The notes beneath the pieces were generated by a model. It was not told the DNA's origin. It made no database searches and worked only from the letters and a program-made list of their open reading frames with translations. From NCBI GenBank assembly GCA_026389255.1, contig JAPLIF010000165.1:1-5661 (forward strand): DNA of 5,661 nucleotides, in the 5' to 3' direction. How positions within the stretch are numbered: position 1 is the stretch's first letter; each line of letters starts with the position of its first letter. Positions 1 through 5,661 of this stretch are shown here, piece after piece. Source of the stretch: Cyanobacteriota bacterium (GTDB taxonomy: Bacteria > Cyanobacteriota > Cyanobacteriia > PCC-6307 > Cyanobiaceae). A program made the position numbers and the translations under genes.

Positions 1-2
1 AT

Positions 3-182
3 CTGGCCCGGCTCGATAAGGCCGAGTCTCTGTTGCGGGATTGTCGGCTGTTGTTGGAAAGTGAACCGGCTGATTCCCTGGAAGCTGGAGGCAGCCCAGG
101 CTTGGCGTCGTTCAAGGCCCCAGCCCTGGGGTCCGATTCGACCGTTGCCAAGGACAACGTTCACGGATGGGATGCCGCCTGA
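3..182 (+). CDS. C-terminal end of an unidentified protein (5' end outside the window)
   Basis: This frame is open from the left edge to a TGA at 180-182, giving 59 residues. The first 25 or so are rich in Leu, Ala, Glu, Arg and Asp (LARLDKAESLLRDCRLLLES), as in an amphipathic helix, coiled coil or TPR-like helix. The rest is a low-complexity Gly/Ser/Ala/Pro tail. I prefer this frame over the overlapping open frame 1 because frame 1 gives a Trp/Cys/Arg-rich product typical of out-of-frame GC-rich DNA. I do not recognise the family. The next gene starts 76 bases downstream on the same strand, so co-transcription is possible. Confidence 0.5.
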   Translation: MARLDKAESLLRDCRLLLESEPADSLEAGGSPGLASFKAPALGSDSTVAKDNVHGWDAA

Positions 183-258
183 GGGGCGGCTGGAATGGTG
201 CACAAAGCAAGTTCCAACAATCCCAGCCAAGCCATGCCAAAATGAGAATAAAGTGACC

Positions 259-489
259 ATGGCTTACCCTTCAGCCCATTCCGTTGCTTCAACGGTTGCT
301 GGCCCCGCCCCTGTGAGGCATGCAACGGGCAATCCCCGTTGTTCTCTTCAGGCTGAGCGCGATCACCAACTCGAGAAGTTGGAGTTTGCCCTCGCCGTCG
401 CCCTCACCCGCGGAGACGGTGAACGATCCCTTGCCCTGCGGCAGGCGATCGAAGCTTTGGGAGGCAATGGTGAAGAACCCGGCACCTAA
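259..489 (+). CDS. Small hypothetical protein, 76 aa, with a UVR-like helical C-terminal half
   Basis: The frame runs from ATG at 259-261 to TAA at 487-489. The frame is also open further upstream, but that part overlaps the preceding gene and has an unnatural Trp/Arg-rich composition, so the ATG at 259 is the likelier start. A GTG at 253 is an alternative. No clear Shine-Dalgarno site is visible. Residues 1-30 are Ala/Pro/Ser-rich and probably disordered. Residues 32-69 form a charged helical pair (ERDHQLEKLEFALAVALTRG, then ERSLALRQAIEAL) whose spacing resembles the two short helices of UvrB/UvrC-type UVR motifs. That likeness is weak and does not establish function. There is no signal peptide or membrane segment. 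The product is probably a small cytoplasmic cyanobacterial orphan. Confidence 0.6.
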   Translation: MAYPSAHSVASTVAGPAPVRHATGNPRCSLQAERDHQLEKLEFALAVALTRGDGERSLALRQAIEALGGNGEEPGT

Positions 490-696
490 GGCGTCGGGAA
501 TGGGGTGTGTTGCACAAACTTGCCGTTAATGCGTCAATGGTCGCAAAGAACCCTTTTCATGCCTAGTCTGATTTAAGAGATGAGTTGCTTGCTTCCAGCG
601 TCTTTCGAAGGCGGACACCATTTTTGTAGTCGTGACTAGTTTGTTCACGCTTTTGGCACCAGCGGCTTGATCGTTTCTCCTTACCCCTAGGAATCC

Positions 697-978
697 TTGA
701 CACCCCTTACCCTTTCGCGCCCCGGCTCTGCTATTCCAACCCGGACGACCTTTTCGGCTCAGGTTGTCAAGTTGGCACCATCCCGTACCTGTGACGAGCG
801 CAGAGATCATCGCCGTCAATTTATTGATCAGGCGAATGGCTTTAATGACCAGGCCCGTCTCGCGGCTGATGGGGGAGATGTGTCCGGTGCTGCCCGTCTC
901 ATCTTGATGGCTTTGGATTGTGAACGTCGTGCCGGCGGTCTGGGGCCCCAGGTAATGCAAGTGATCAAGCCCCGCTAG
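697..978 (+). CDS. Small conserved-looking cyanobacterial hypothetical protein, 93 aa
   Basis: The frame runs from TTG at 697-699 to TAG at 976-978. An in-frame TAG at 688-690 limits the start. The TTG is preceded by an AGGA at 689-692, a possible but close ribosome binding site. An internal TTG at 772 is an alternative start. Residues 1-30 look variable. Residues 33-93 are dense and charged, containing RRQFIDQANGFNDQARLAA, then AARLILMALDCERRAGGLGP and a C-terminal QVMQVIKPR. This part reads as a compact helical domain and resembles short orphan proteins of Synechococcus and Cyanobium; I recall no function. An antisense open frame covers the same DNA but has a less protein-like composition. 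No signal peptide or membrane helix is visible. The gene converges on glnN. Confidence 0.65.
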   Translation: MTPLTLSRPGSAIPTRTTFSAQVVKLAPSRTCDERRDHRRQFIDQANGFNDQARLAADGGDVSGAARLILMALDCERRAGGLGPQVMQVIKPR

Positions 979-1082
979 TCCGTCGGCTCGATCGTCTGTC
1001 TTGACAAGTTTTTGGTAACAGCCAGGCCCTGGAGGTGTAACCGTCGGAATCCTTACCTAGCGGTCGACTGACGGGGAGCGGG

Positions 1083-1120
1083 CCTTACGGCTGGCCCGCC
1101 CTGCTGGGTTGGCCGTAAGG
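1083..1120. terminator. Hairpin between convergent genes, probable terminator
   Basis: The arms CCTTACGGC (1083-1091) and GCCGTAAGG (1112-1120) are perfectly complementary over 9 bp. In the plus-strand RNA the stem extends by three G-U pairs and three C-G pairs (1092-1097 with 1106-1111), leaving an 8-base loop. In the minus-strand RNA the three wobble positions become A-C mismatches. The hairpin lies between the stop of the 697-978 gene and the stop of glnN. No T-tract follows on either strand, so it is not a classical Rho-independent terminator. It could instead stabilise a 3' end. Confidence 0.6.
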
Positions 1121-1138
1121 CACCGGTCGGCGGGCTAA

Positions 1139-3307
1139 TCAGCGCACGAACAGCATCTCCTGATAGGTGGGCAGGGGCCAGAGCTCGTCATCCACCAGGG
1201 TCTCGAGGCCATCCACCGCCTCCCGCAGGCTGCCGATCAGCGGCATCAGGGTGTCGGCGCAGTGATGCAGGTGGCCATGGGTGTCGTGGGGGGGATTGGC
1301 GAGGGCCTCCTCTAGGGCACCGCAGCGCTGCACCAGCTTGCTGTTGAGATCAGCGATCGTTGAGATCAGGCCCCGATCGCTTTGGATCCCGATCGCCTCC
1401 TGATCCCGCAGCGAACGGCTCAGGCGCTCCAAGCTCTGCATCACCACCGGATAGATCTGGGTGCGGGCCATGCGCAGGGCTAGCCGCACTTCCACCTCGA
1501 TGGCCAGGATGTACTGCTCGGCATACACCTCGAAGCGGCTTTCGAGCTCCACTGGCGTGAGAACCCCCTGCCGCTCGAACAGATCCCGGATCTCGGGGCG
1601 TTCCAGCACCGGTAGGGCATCGGCGCTGGTGCGCAGGTTCTCGAGGCCCCGCTCCTCCACGGCCTTGCGGTGCCACTCGCTCGAATAGCCGTCACCGCCG
1701 AAGACCACGGCGCCGTGGTCGTCCATGGTGCGCTTCAGCACGGCGAAGGCGGCCTCTTCGAGGGGAATGCCGCTGTTCAGCTGCTCCTCCAGCTGATCAC
1801 TGATCCACTGGAGCGAATCGGCCAGGATCGTGTTCAAGGCCACCAGCGGGCCCGCCACCGTCTGGCCGGAGCCCACCGCCCGGAACTCGAAGCGATTGCC
1901 GGTGAAGGCGAAGGGGGAGGTGCGGTTGCGATCGCCGGGATCCTTGTTCAGCTCCGGCAGGGTGTCAACCCCGAGGGACATCAGGGCGGCCTCGGCGGAA
2001 CCCTCCAGACGGCCGCTGCGGATCTGGTTGAACACATCCTCCAGCTGGCTGCCGAGGTATACCGAGATGATCGCTGGCGGTGCCTCGTTGGCGCCGAGGC
2101 GGTGGTCGTTGCTGGCGGTGGCGATCACGGCCCGCAACAGGGGGCCAAAGCAGTGCACGCCGCGGATCACCGCCGCGCAGAAGATCAGGAACTGCAGGTT
2201 GGCGTGGGGGGACTTGCCGGGATCGAGCAGGTTGCCCTGGGTGGGGTTGCCGATCGACCAATTCACGTGTTTGCCGCTGCCGTTGACGCCGGCGAAGGGC
2301 TTCTCATGCAGCAGGCAGGTGAGGCCATGCTTCTTCGCCGTGCTGCGCAGCACGGTCATCGTGAGCTGCTGGTGGTCCGTGGCCACGTTGGCGGCCTCGA
2401 AGAAGGGTGCGAGCTCAAACTGGCCAGGCGCCACCTCGTTGTGGCGGGTCTTGGCCGGGATGCCGAGCCGGTAGAGCTGGGCCTCCACATCCTGCATGAA
2501 CACCTGCACCCGCTCCGGGATGGCCCCGAAGTAGTGGTCGTCAAACTGCTGACCCTTGGCCGGTGGAGCGCCGAAGAGGGTGCGGCCGGCTAGCTGCAGA
2601 TCGGGACGCAGGGCGGTGTAGCTGGAATCGATCAGGAAGTACTCCTGCTCGGCTCCGCAGCTGGAGTTGACTGGGGCAATCGCCGTTTCGCCGAGCAGCC
2701 TGAGCAGCCGCTGGGCCTGCTTGCTCATTGCGGCGTTGGAGCGCAATAGTGGCGTCTTGAGGTCGAGCGCCTCGCCGGTCCAGCTCACGAACACGGTGGG
2801 GATGCACAGCGTGACGCCGTTGGGGGTGCGCATCAGCCAGGCTGGGCTGGTGACATCCCAGGCGGTGTAGCCGCGGGCCTCGAAGGTGGTACGCAGTCCG
2901 CCGTTCGGGAAGGAGGAGCCGTCAGGTTCGCCCTGCACCAGCAGCTTGCCGGAGAACTCGGCGATCGCCTTGCCGTCGGACTGGGGCGAGATGAAGCCGT
3001 CGTGCTTTTCAGCGGTGAGGTTGGTGAGGGGATAGAAAACGTGGGCGTAATAGAGGGCACCGCGGACGCAGGCCCAGTCCTTCATCGCCTGGGCCACCAC
3101 GTCGGCCACCGAGAGGTCGAGCTTGCTGCCTTCGCGGATCGAGCGCTGGATCGAGCGGAACACCTCCTTGGGCAGCGCAGAGCGCATGGCTTCGAGGCCG
3201 AAGACATCGACGGCCCAGATCTCCTCCAGGGGCACCGGCGGCTCGACCGCCGTGGGTTGCCGCTGCAGAATCGACTGGAGGGCCTGGAGGCGAGCAGGAG
3301 AGGGCAT
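1139..3307 (-). CDS. glnN: Type III glutamine synthetase (GSIII), 722 aa
   Basis: The enzyme makes glutamine from glutamate and ammonium using ATP, in the cytoplasm. Its 722 residues fit the GSIII family (about 700-730) and rule out GSI or GSII. Visible motifs in order are [10 protein letters not shown] (218-227; metal-ligand Glu220 and Glu222), [15 protein letters not shown] (290-304), [15 protein letters not shown] (336-350; His347 metal ligand) and [12 protein letters not shown] (469-480; Arg472, Glu474, Arg476). The first 150 residues and the helical C-terminus are GSIII-specific. The ATG at 3305-3307 is the first start, with no in-frame start close upstream and no clear Shine-Dalgarno site. 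The frame is intact. In cyanobacteria glnN is usually induced by NtcA under nitrogen shortage and serves as a second enzyme beside glnA. Here the upstream region shows no perfect NtcA site. Confidence 0.97.
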   Translation of the reverse strand: MPSPARLQALQSILQRQPTAVEPPVPLEEIWAVDVFGLEAMRSALPKEVFRSIQRSIREGSKLDLSVADVVAQAMKDWACVRGALYYAHVFYPLTNLTAEKHDGFISPQSDGKAIAEFSGKLLVQGEPDGSSFPNGGLRTTFEARGYTAWDVTSPAWLMRTPNGVTLCIPTVFVSWTGEALDLKTPLLRSNAAMSKQAQRLLRLLGETAIAPVNSSCGAEQEYFLIDSSYTALRPDLQLAGRTLFGAPPAKGQQFDDHYFGAIPERVQVFMQDVEAQLYRLGIPAKTRHNEVAPGQFELAPFFEAANVATDHQQLTMTVLRSTAKKHGLTCLLHEKPFAGVNGSGKHVNWSIGNPTQGNLLDPGKSPHANLQFLIFCAAVIRGVHCFGPLLRAVIATASNDHRLGANEAPPAIISVYLGSQLEDVFNQIRSGRLEGSAEAALMSLGVDTLPELNKDPGDRNRTSPFAFTGNRFEFRAVGSGQTVAGPLVALNTILADSLQWISDQLEEQLNSGIPLEEAAFAVLKRTMDDHGAVVFGGDGYSSEWHRKAVEERGLENLRTSADALPVLERPEIRDLFERQGVLTPVELESRFEVYAEQYILAIEVEVRLALRMARTQIYPVVMQSLERLSRSLRDQEAIGIQSDRGLISTIADLNSKLVQRCGALEEALANPPHDTHGHLHHCADTLMPLIGSLREAVDGLETLVDDELWPLPTYQEMLFVR
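1928..1935. repeat. HIP1 octamer within glnN
   Basis: This is a perfect GCGATCGC palindrome. HIP1 is strongly over-represented in many cyanobacterial genomes. A single copy is weak evidence in GC-rich DNA, but it agrees with the GSIII type found here. Confidence 0.55.
2961..2968. repeat. Second HIP1 octamer within glnN
   Basis: This is another perfect GCGATCGC. Near matches differing by one base also occur, for example GCGATCGA near 446 and GCGATCGT near 3641. No perfect copy was seen in the AT-richer lipase region. Confidence 0.55.
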
Positions 3308-3328
3308 GGGCGGCTCGGGTGGTTGGGA

Positions 3329-3334
3329 AGATTA
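3329..3334 (-). promoter_or_regulatory. Candidate -10 element of glnN
   Basis: The minus strand reads TAATCT about 20 bases before the glnN ATG, close to the TAnnnT form used by cyanobacterial promoters. No good -35 element lies 16-18 bases further upstream. A one-mismatch NtcA-like site (GTA-N8-AAC, 3322-3335) overlaps it. A short inverted repeat (CCAAC 3346-3350, GTTGG 3357-3361) sits just upstream and could be an operator. The evidence is weak. Confidence 0.2.
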
Positions 3335-3401
3335 CTCTGACCAAGCCAACACAAGAGTTGGTGCCTTGCGATGCAATGGTCGCTACATAAGCTGAAATGA
3401 G

Positions 3402-3431
3402 TTGGAATGGGTTAAGTATTCTTGGAATAGG
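3402..3431. repeat. Two TTGGAAT direct repeats upstream of glnN
   Basis: TTGGAAT occurs at 3402-3408 and again at 3422-3428, exactly 20 bp apart, or about two helical turns. Each copy is followed by a G-run. The second copy overlaps a small dyad (TATTC 3417-3421, GAATA 3425-3429). This spacing is compatible with a paired regulator site, but short repeats like this can arise by chance. Confidence 0.2.
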
Positions 3432-3451
3432 GCGTATCAATCCTCGATAGC

Positions 3452-3661
3452 TCAATAGAACGTCCTTGGGCCCATCCGTGACACCTTGAGACCTTCCGAT
3501 TCAATCCTGTGCCGGAGGGTTGGGGCCATGCGATCACGCAGGTGCCCAAGCTCGATGAGATGCAGCAGCGGCTCGTCCAATTCCTGCTTCAGTTGCACCA
3601 AGGCGTAGGCGGTGAGCGGGTCAGGCTGGACCCAGATGGGGCGATCGTTGCAGGCCTTGCT
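3452..3661 (-). pseudogene. Remnant, possibly the C-terminus of an MNT-type nucleotidyltransferase
   Basis: The minus strand is open for 69 codons, from just after a TAG at 3662-3664 to a TGA at 3452-3454, without a plausible N-terminal start. The composition is protein-like and GC-rich, as in glnN. Residues 21-35 (LVQLKQELDEPLLHL) and 41-60 (LRDRMAPTLRHRIESEGLKV) resemble the end of MNT-fold nucleotidyltransferases, the antitoxin partner of HEPN toxins, where an 'LRDRM.P.L..RIE.E' pattern closes the domain. The GSxxxxD nucleotide-binding motif belongs to the missing part. No HEPN partner is visible. The family call rests on recalled similarity only. The piece could also be the end of an unrelated gene. 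Confidence 0.35.
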
Positions 3662-4027
3662 CTAGCGTAGATACTGGGCAGCGGACAAATAGGCCTGGGT
3701 CTCGCTGACCGAAGCAAAAGTTGTTAAAGAGCCATTGGTTATTGCCCCGACGCTACCTGCACCGGCCACGGAATCATTGCTTGTAAGCGTACCGGCCGTG
3801 GTTGCCGGGAAAGTCTGCCAAAGGGCCTGGTCTGAAAATTTTCCATTGTCTTGGCGCTTGATGTAGGCGATGCCCACATCAAACTTGCCTGATGACGTGA
3901 GCGCATCAAAGGGAACTTCATAGACTCCGTTGCCGGCATAATAAATGCCTTGGAAATGGGTAAAAATCTGATTGCTTGGGTCGTTCTGGTAATTATAATA
4001 CTTTTCATTTTTGACTATTCCCGTCAA
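3662..4027 (-). CDS. Unrecognised protein of 121 aa overlapping the lipase stop codon
   Basis: The frame runs from TTG at 4025-4027 to TAG at 3662-3664. The TTG overlaps the lipase stop as TTGA, an arrangement typical of translational coupling. There is no other Met codon and an in-frame TGA lies 45 bases upstream, so TTG is the only likely start. I do not recognise the family. The N-terminal half is aromatic and polar (EKYYNYQ, THFQGIYYAGNGVYEVPFD, FDVGIAYIKRQDNGKF) and looks like beta-strands. The second half is a Thr/Ser/Gly/Ala-rich stretch ending ETQAYLSAAQYLR. There is no signal peptide or membrane helix. It could be a real lipase partner or the 3' end of a longer protein joined to the lipase by a rearrangement. 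The missing ATG and missing ribosome binding site favour caution. Confidence 0.4.
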   Translation of the reverse strand: MTGIVKNEKYYNYQNDPSNQIFTHFQGIYYAGNGVYEVPFDALTSSGKFDVGIAYIKRQDNGKFSDQALWQTFPATTAGTLTSNDSVAGAGSVGAITNGSLTTFASVSETQAYLSAAQYLR

Positions 4028-4926
4028 TGGTGATTCGCAAAGTAGATCGGTTCGCCAATATGATGATAATCAAGATCTGGACGTAAAATAGAAGAATATC
4101 TGGAGCGAGTTAGCCCTGTTCTTTTCAAGGATTTAGATGCTGTATCACTTGCCCCAGAACTAGAAGTCAAGTTAATACTTGGGAAAGGCAAAGTAGGAAC
4201 AATGTCTTCACTGTTAGCAATCCTAAAGCATTCTAGTTCATGAAACTTCTGATAGAATTCTAAACCTCCTGCTCTGGGACTTGCGAAGGAATAAAGGATA
4301 GGGGATTTCCGAAAGTGCTCCAATACATGAATATGAAGTGTCGCCATTGTAGCCAAAGCTCCTCCTAGGCTATGCCCTGTAACATAGACTTGAGCATCAG
4401 GGGGGCAGTCTTTGACAACTTCTTCTATGCAATCCTTGATCGAAGGTCTACCGCCATTGGACCTAAGGGGATTGGGTCCATCATCTTTGCGGGTATAGAT
4501 CTTATGGAAACCACGATGTACCTTGCCTAATCGTACGTTATTTAGAAAGGGTTCACTTCCTGGCCTAAACTGAAAATTTGTGATCCACTCAGCTCGCGTC
4601 ATGGTTCCTCGAAAGGCAACATAGATTTCATTGCTGTCTTCATCATGTGCAATAAAACCAAACGGAACCCTCTCTCTCCATATGCTTCCTAGCTCCCTTA
4701 TGTCTGTCTTGAAGATATCGAAGCCGGGGAATCTCTCTGCAAAACCAAAACGCAGTCTAATCCTATATACTTTCTCGTCAAGGATGATTGGCGTTGTGTC
4801 ATTATCCCAAATCCATTTGTCTTCATTTTGAGATCTATCAAACTCTTGATATGCTTTTTCAACCAATAGGAGAAGCTTTCTGGCTAAGTGAAGGTTGAAG
4901 CTTGAATCCTGCGGCACTGTAAGCAT
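4024..4926 (-). CDS. Class 3 lipase (alpha/beta-hydrolase), 300 aa
   Basis: This is a predicted serine hydrolase acting on acylglycerols or phospholipids. The nucleophile elbow GHSLGGA is at 184-190 (Ser186). FRGT at 105-108 is the family's conserved strand before the oxyanion region. The probable acid is Asp241 in NSEDIVPTLP, and the probable base is His289 in DYHHIGEPIYF, the usual order for Lipase_3. The N-terminus is a helical segment without a signal peptide, so a cytoplasmic or non-classically exported enzyme is likely. The protein ends nine residues after the HHIGEP motif, whereas many relatives run somewhat further, so the C-terminus may be clipped. The ATG at 4924-4926 is the first start, with a weak purine-rich tract upstream. 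GC content is far below that of glnN, pointing to transfer. A one-gene unit or a pair with the overlapping downstream frame are both possible. Confidence 0.9.
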   Translation of the reverse strand: MLTVPQDSSFNLHLARKLLLLVEKAYQEFDRSQNEDKWIWDNDTTPIILDEKVYRIRLRFGFAERFPGFDIFKTDIRELGSIWRERVPFGFIAHDEDSNEIYVAFRGTMTRAEWITNFQFRPGSEPFLNNVRLGKVHRGFHKIYTRKDDGPNPLRSNGGRPSIKDCIEEVVKDCPPDAQVYVTGHSLGGALATMATLHIHVLEHFRKSPILYSFASPRAGGLEFYQKFHELECFRIANSEDIVPTLPFPSINLTSSSGASDTASKSLKRTGLTRSRYSSILRPDLDYHHIGEPIYFANHH

Positions 4927-5106
4927 TGGGTTAGACTTTTTTCTCGACAGCTTTTAGCAGAAGCTACGCAGAGGACCAGTGTCTGGCGTTCCACTTGTCA
5001 CATCTGTTCGCAAAGAGTTATGAGGGCGCTCGCCGTGCATCGGAGATCTTCTGTGTTCGGTGTTTAGTCGAGATTTCCTGTCGATCTTTCGAACTCTTTA
5101 TTGGAC

Positions 5107-5246
5107 GGTTCCGAGAACCTGAGCCTGCCGGCCGTTCCCTTCCGAGAACCACTGAGGCATCCAGTGGGCCATGCAACTCCTTGTCCCGCAACGGGTCTTC
5201 CACAACGCTCGACCAAGCTAGCCGTGGTTCACGGGTCCGAGAACCA
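5107..5246. repeat. Three copies of the motif TCCGAGAACC, each centred on a dyad
   Basis: TCCGAGAACC occurs at 5110-5119, 5141-5150 and 5236-5245. The first lies in a perfect 13-bp odd palindrome, GGTTC-CGA-GAACC (5107-5119). The third has one mismatch in that dyad but also forms a 6-bp inverted repeat (TGGTTC 5225-5230, GAACCA 5241-5246). The second is less symmetrical. The spacings (31 and 95 bp) are not multiples of three, so these are not protein repeats. The last copy ends two bases from the IS terminus. Confidence 0.55.
5149..5167. repeat. Short inverted repeat within the motif cluster
   Basis: CCACTG (5149-5154) and CAGTGG (5162-5167) are perfectly complementary around a 7-base loop. 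It begins on the last two bases of the second TCCGAGAACC copy. No T-tract follows, so there is no case for a terminator. Confidence 0.4.
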
Positions 5247-5247
5247 A

Positions 5248-5661
5248 TGTGGAGTTCCCCCGATTTCGAGGACAGGTCTAAGGGCTTCAAGGAATGATTG
5301 TAGGGGTTGTCGCAAGGCATAGCTCGTCATTGATTGGACTGAGGAAACCGAACGTTGAATGGCGGCGTTCGCGGTTGTAATAGCCCTCGATCTAGAAGGC
5401 CAATGACCTCTGGATTTGAGTAGGATTGAACTGGGTTTTGGCATCGTCATCGAGGTCCAGTTCAATTTTGAGGGTAGAGAAACAACTCTTCACAACTGCG
5501 TGATCCCAGCAGCAGCCCGTGGCGGACATGCTGCAGCTGATCCCATGCTTCCGGAGCAGCTTGCGGTAGTCGGAGGCCCGATATTGACCGCCCTGGTCCG
5601 TGTGGAAGATCAGAACCATCCAGACCGCTAGGTACCGCCAACAAGCGCTGGTGCGGATGTA
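5248..5661 (-). mobile_element. Decayed IS3-family insertion sequence, 3' end inside the window
   Basis: The element enters from the right edge with its transposase on the minus strand. The probable terminal repeat is at 5248-5274 on the plus strand, beginning TGTGGAGTTCCCCCGATTTC. On the minus strand it ends in CA, as IS3-family ends do, and it lies 39 bases past the transposase's original stop. The other end and the target duplication are outside the window. Confidence 0.75.
5287..5661 (-). pseudogene. IS3-family transposase (rve/DDE integrase core), inactivated C-terminal part
   Basis: The minus-strand frame, continuing from beyond the window, gives SACWRYLAVW, then VLIFHTDQGGQYRASDYRKL, CSMSATGCCWDHAVVKSCF, STLKIELDLDD, a TAG stop at 5392-5394, then IEGYYNRERRHSTFGFLSP to a TGA at 5287-5289. 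This is the core of an IS3-family OrfB. Three lesions are visible. The residues normally between the YLAVW strand and the HTDQG motif (roughly 40) are missing. The catalytic Glu of the usual ESFFSTLK is Lys (KSCFSTLK). A TAG replaces the Trp normally found before IEGYYN. The Asp of HTDQG is retained. The protein cannot be active. Confidence 0.9.

Larger units (their letters stand above)
4927..5247. other. Gene-free stretch between the lipase and the IS remnant
   Basis: I see no recognisable gene here. Open frames exist on both strands (plus from 4995, minus down to 5018), but both run across the IS boundary at 5248 and give Arg/Ser/Pro-rich products with no motifs, so they are probably chance. 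The lipase promoter should lie near 4930-4990; no convincing -35/-10 pair is visible. A 5-bp dyad (AGCTT 4949-4953, AAGCT 4961-4965) sits there. The half next to the IS carries the repeat cluster described separately. Confidence 0.5.

Noticed and set aside
504..519. GGTGTGTTGCACAAAC, resembling the terminal repeats of some IS6 and IS5 elements
   Set aside because: No matching inverted copy and no transposase fragment occur nearby.
526..960. Minus-strand open frame of 144 codons antisense to the 697-978 gene
   Set aside because: Its composition is not protein-like, it has no recognisable motif, and the opposite strand carries a better candidate with conserved-looking helices.
1001..1029. TTGACA at 1001-1006 as a plus-strand promoter
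   Set aside because: There is no -10 element at 16-18 bp and no plus-strand gene follows before the convergent glnN.
690..1054. Direct repeat GGAATCCTT at 690-698 and 1046-1054 flanking the 697-978 gene
   Set aside because: A 9-mer pair within about 350 bases is not surprising by chance, and no mobile-element features accompany it.
1670..2593. Long plus-strand open frame (307 codons) inside glnN
   Set aside because: It is a mirror of the glnN codon pattern in GC-rich DNA, rich in Gly, Val, Ala and His. The minus-strand GSIII is unquestionable across this stretch.
3009..3455. Minus-strand open frame overlapping the start of glnN and its upstream region
   Set aside because: The part inside glnN is an out-of-frame Arg/Pro/Ala-rich shadow, and the upstream part has no motif.
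4935..4965. T-run next to a 5-bp inverted repeat upstream of the lipase, considered as a terminator
   Set aside because: The order is wrong: on the plus strand the T-run precedes the stem, and on the minus strand the run is A, so it cannot act as an intrinsic terminator.
4995..5320. Open frames on both strands across 4995-5320
   Set aside because: Both cross the IS terminus at 5248 and encode low-complexity Arg/Ser/Pro products, so they are chance joins.

Overview
The window most likely comes from a cyanobacterium of the Synechococcus/Cyanobium kind. The main evidence is a complete type III glutamine synthetase (GlnN) of the length and motif order found in cyanobacteria. Supporting signs are GC-rich coding sequence, two perfect HIP1 octamers (GCGATCGC), short orphan proteins and weak or absent Shine-Dalgarno sites. 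The genus is an inference.

Bases 1-1138 hold the 3' end of an unidentified plus-strand gene (3-182) and two small plus-strand genes of unknown function (259-489 and 697-978). The second small gene converges on glnN. A strong hairpin (1083-1120) lies between the two stop codons and probably ends transcription there. Bases 1139-3307 are glnN on the minus strand, the only gene here with a confident metabolic role (ammonium assimilation). Its upstream region (3308-3451) has only weak promoter and NtcA-like matches.

Bases 3452-5661 look like accessory DNA, all on the minus strand. From glnN outward there is a 69-codon remnant that may be the end of an MNT-type nucleotidyltransferase (3452-3661), an unrecognised 121-codon reading frame (3662-4027), and an intact class 3 lipase (4024-4926). 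The lipase stop codon overlaps the TTG start of the 121-codon frame. The lipase is much poorer in GC than glnN (about 40% against 67% in sampled 60-base lines), which suggests transfer. Next is a 321-base gene-free stretch with three copies of a 10-bp dyad motif. The window ends in a decayed IS3-family element whose terminus can be placed at 5248.

No complete defence system, CRISPR array, tRNA or rRNA was seen. The lipase with its overlapping downstream frame is the most plausible uncharacterised functional unit, but a joint function is only a hypothesis.
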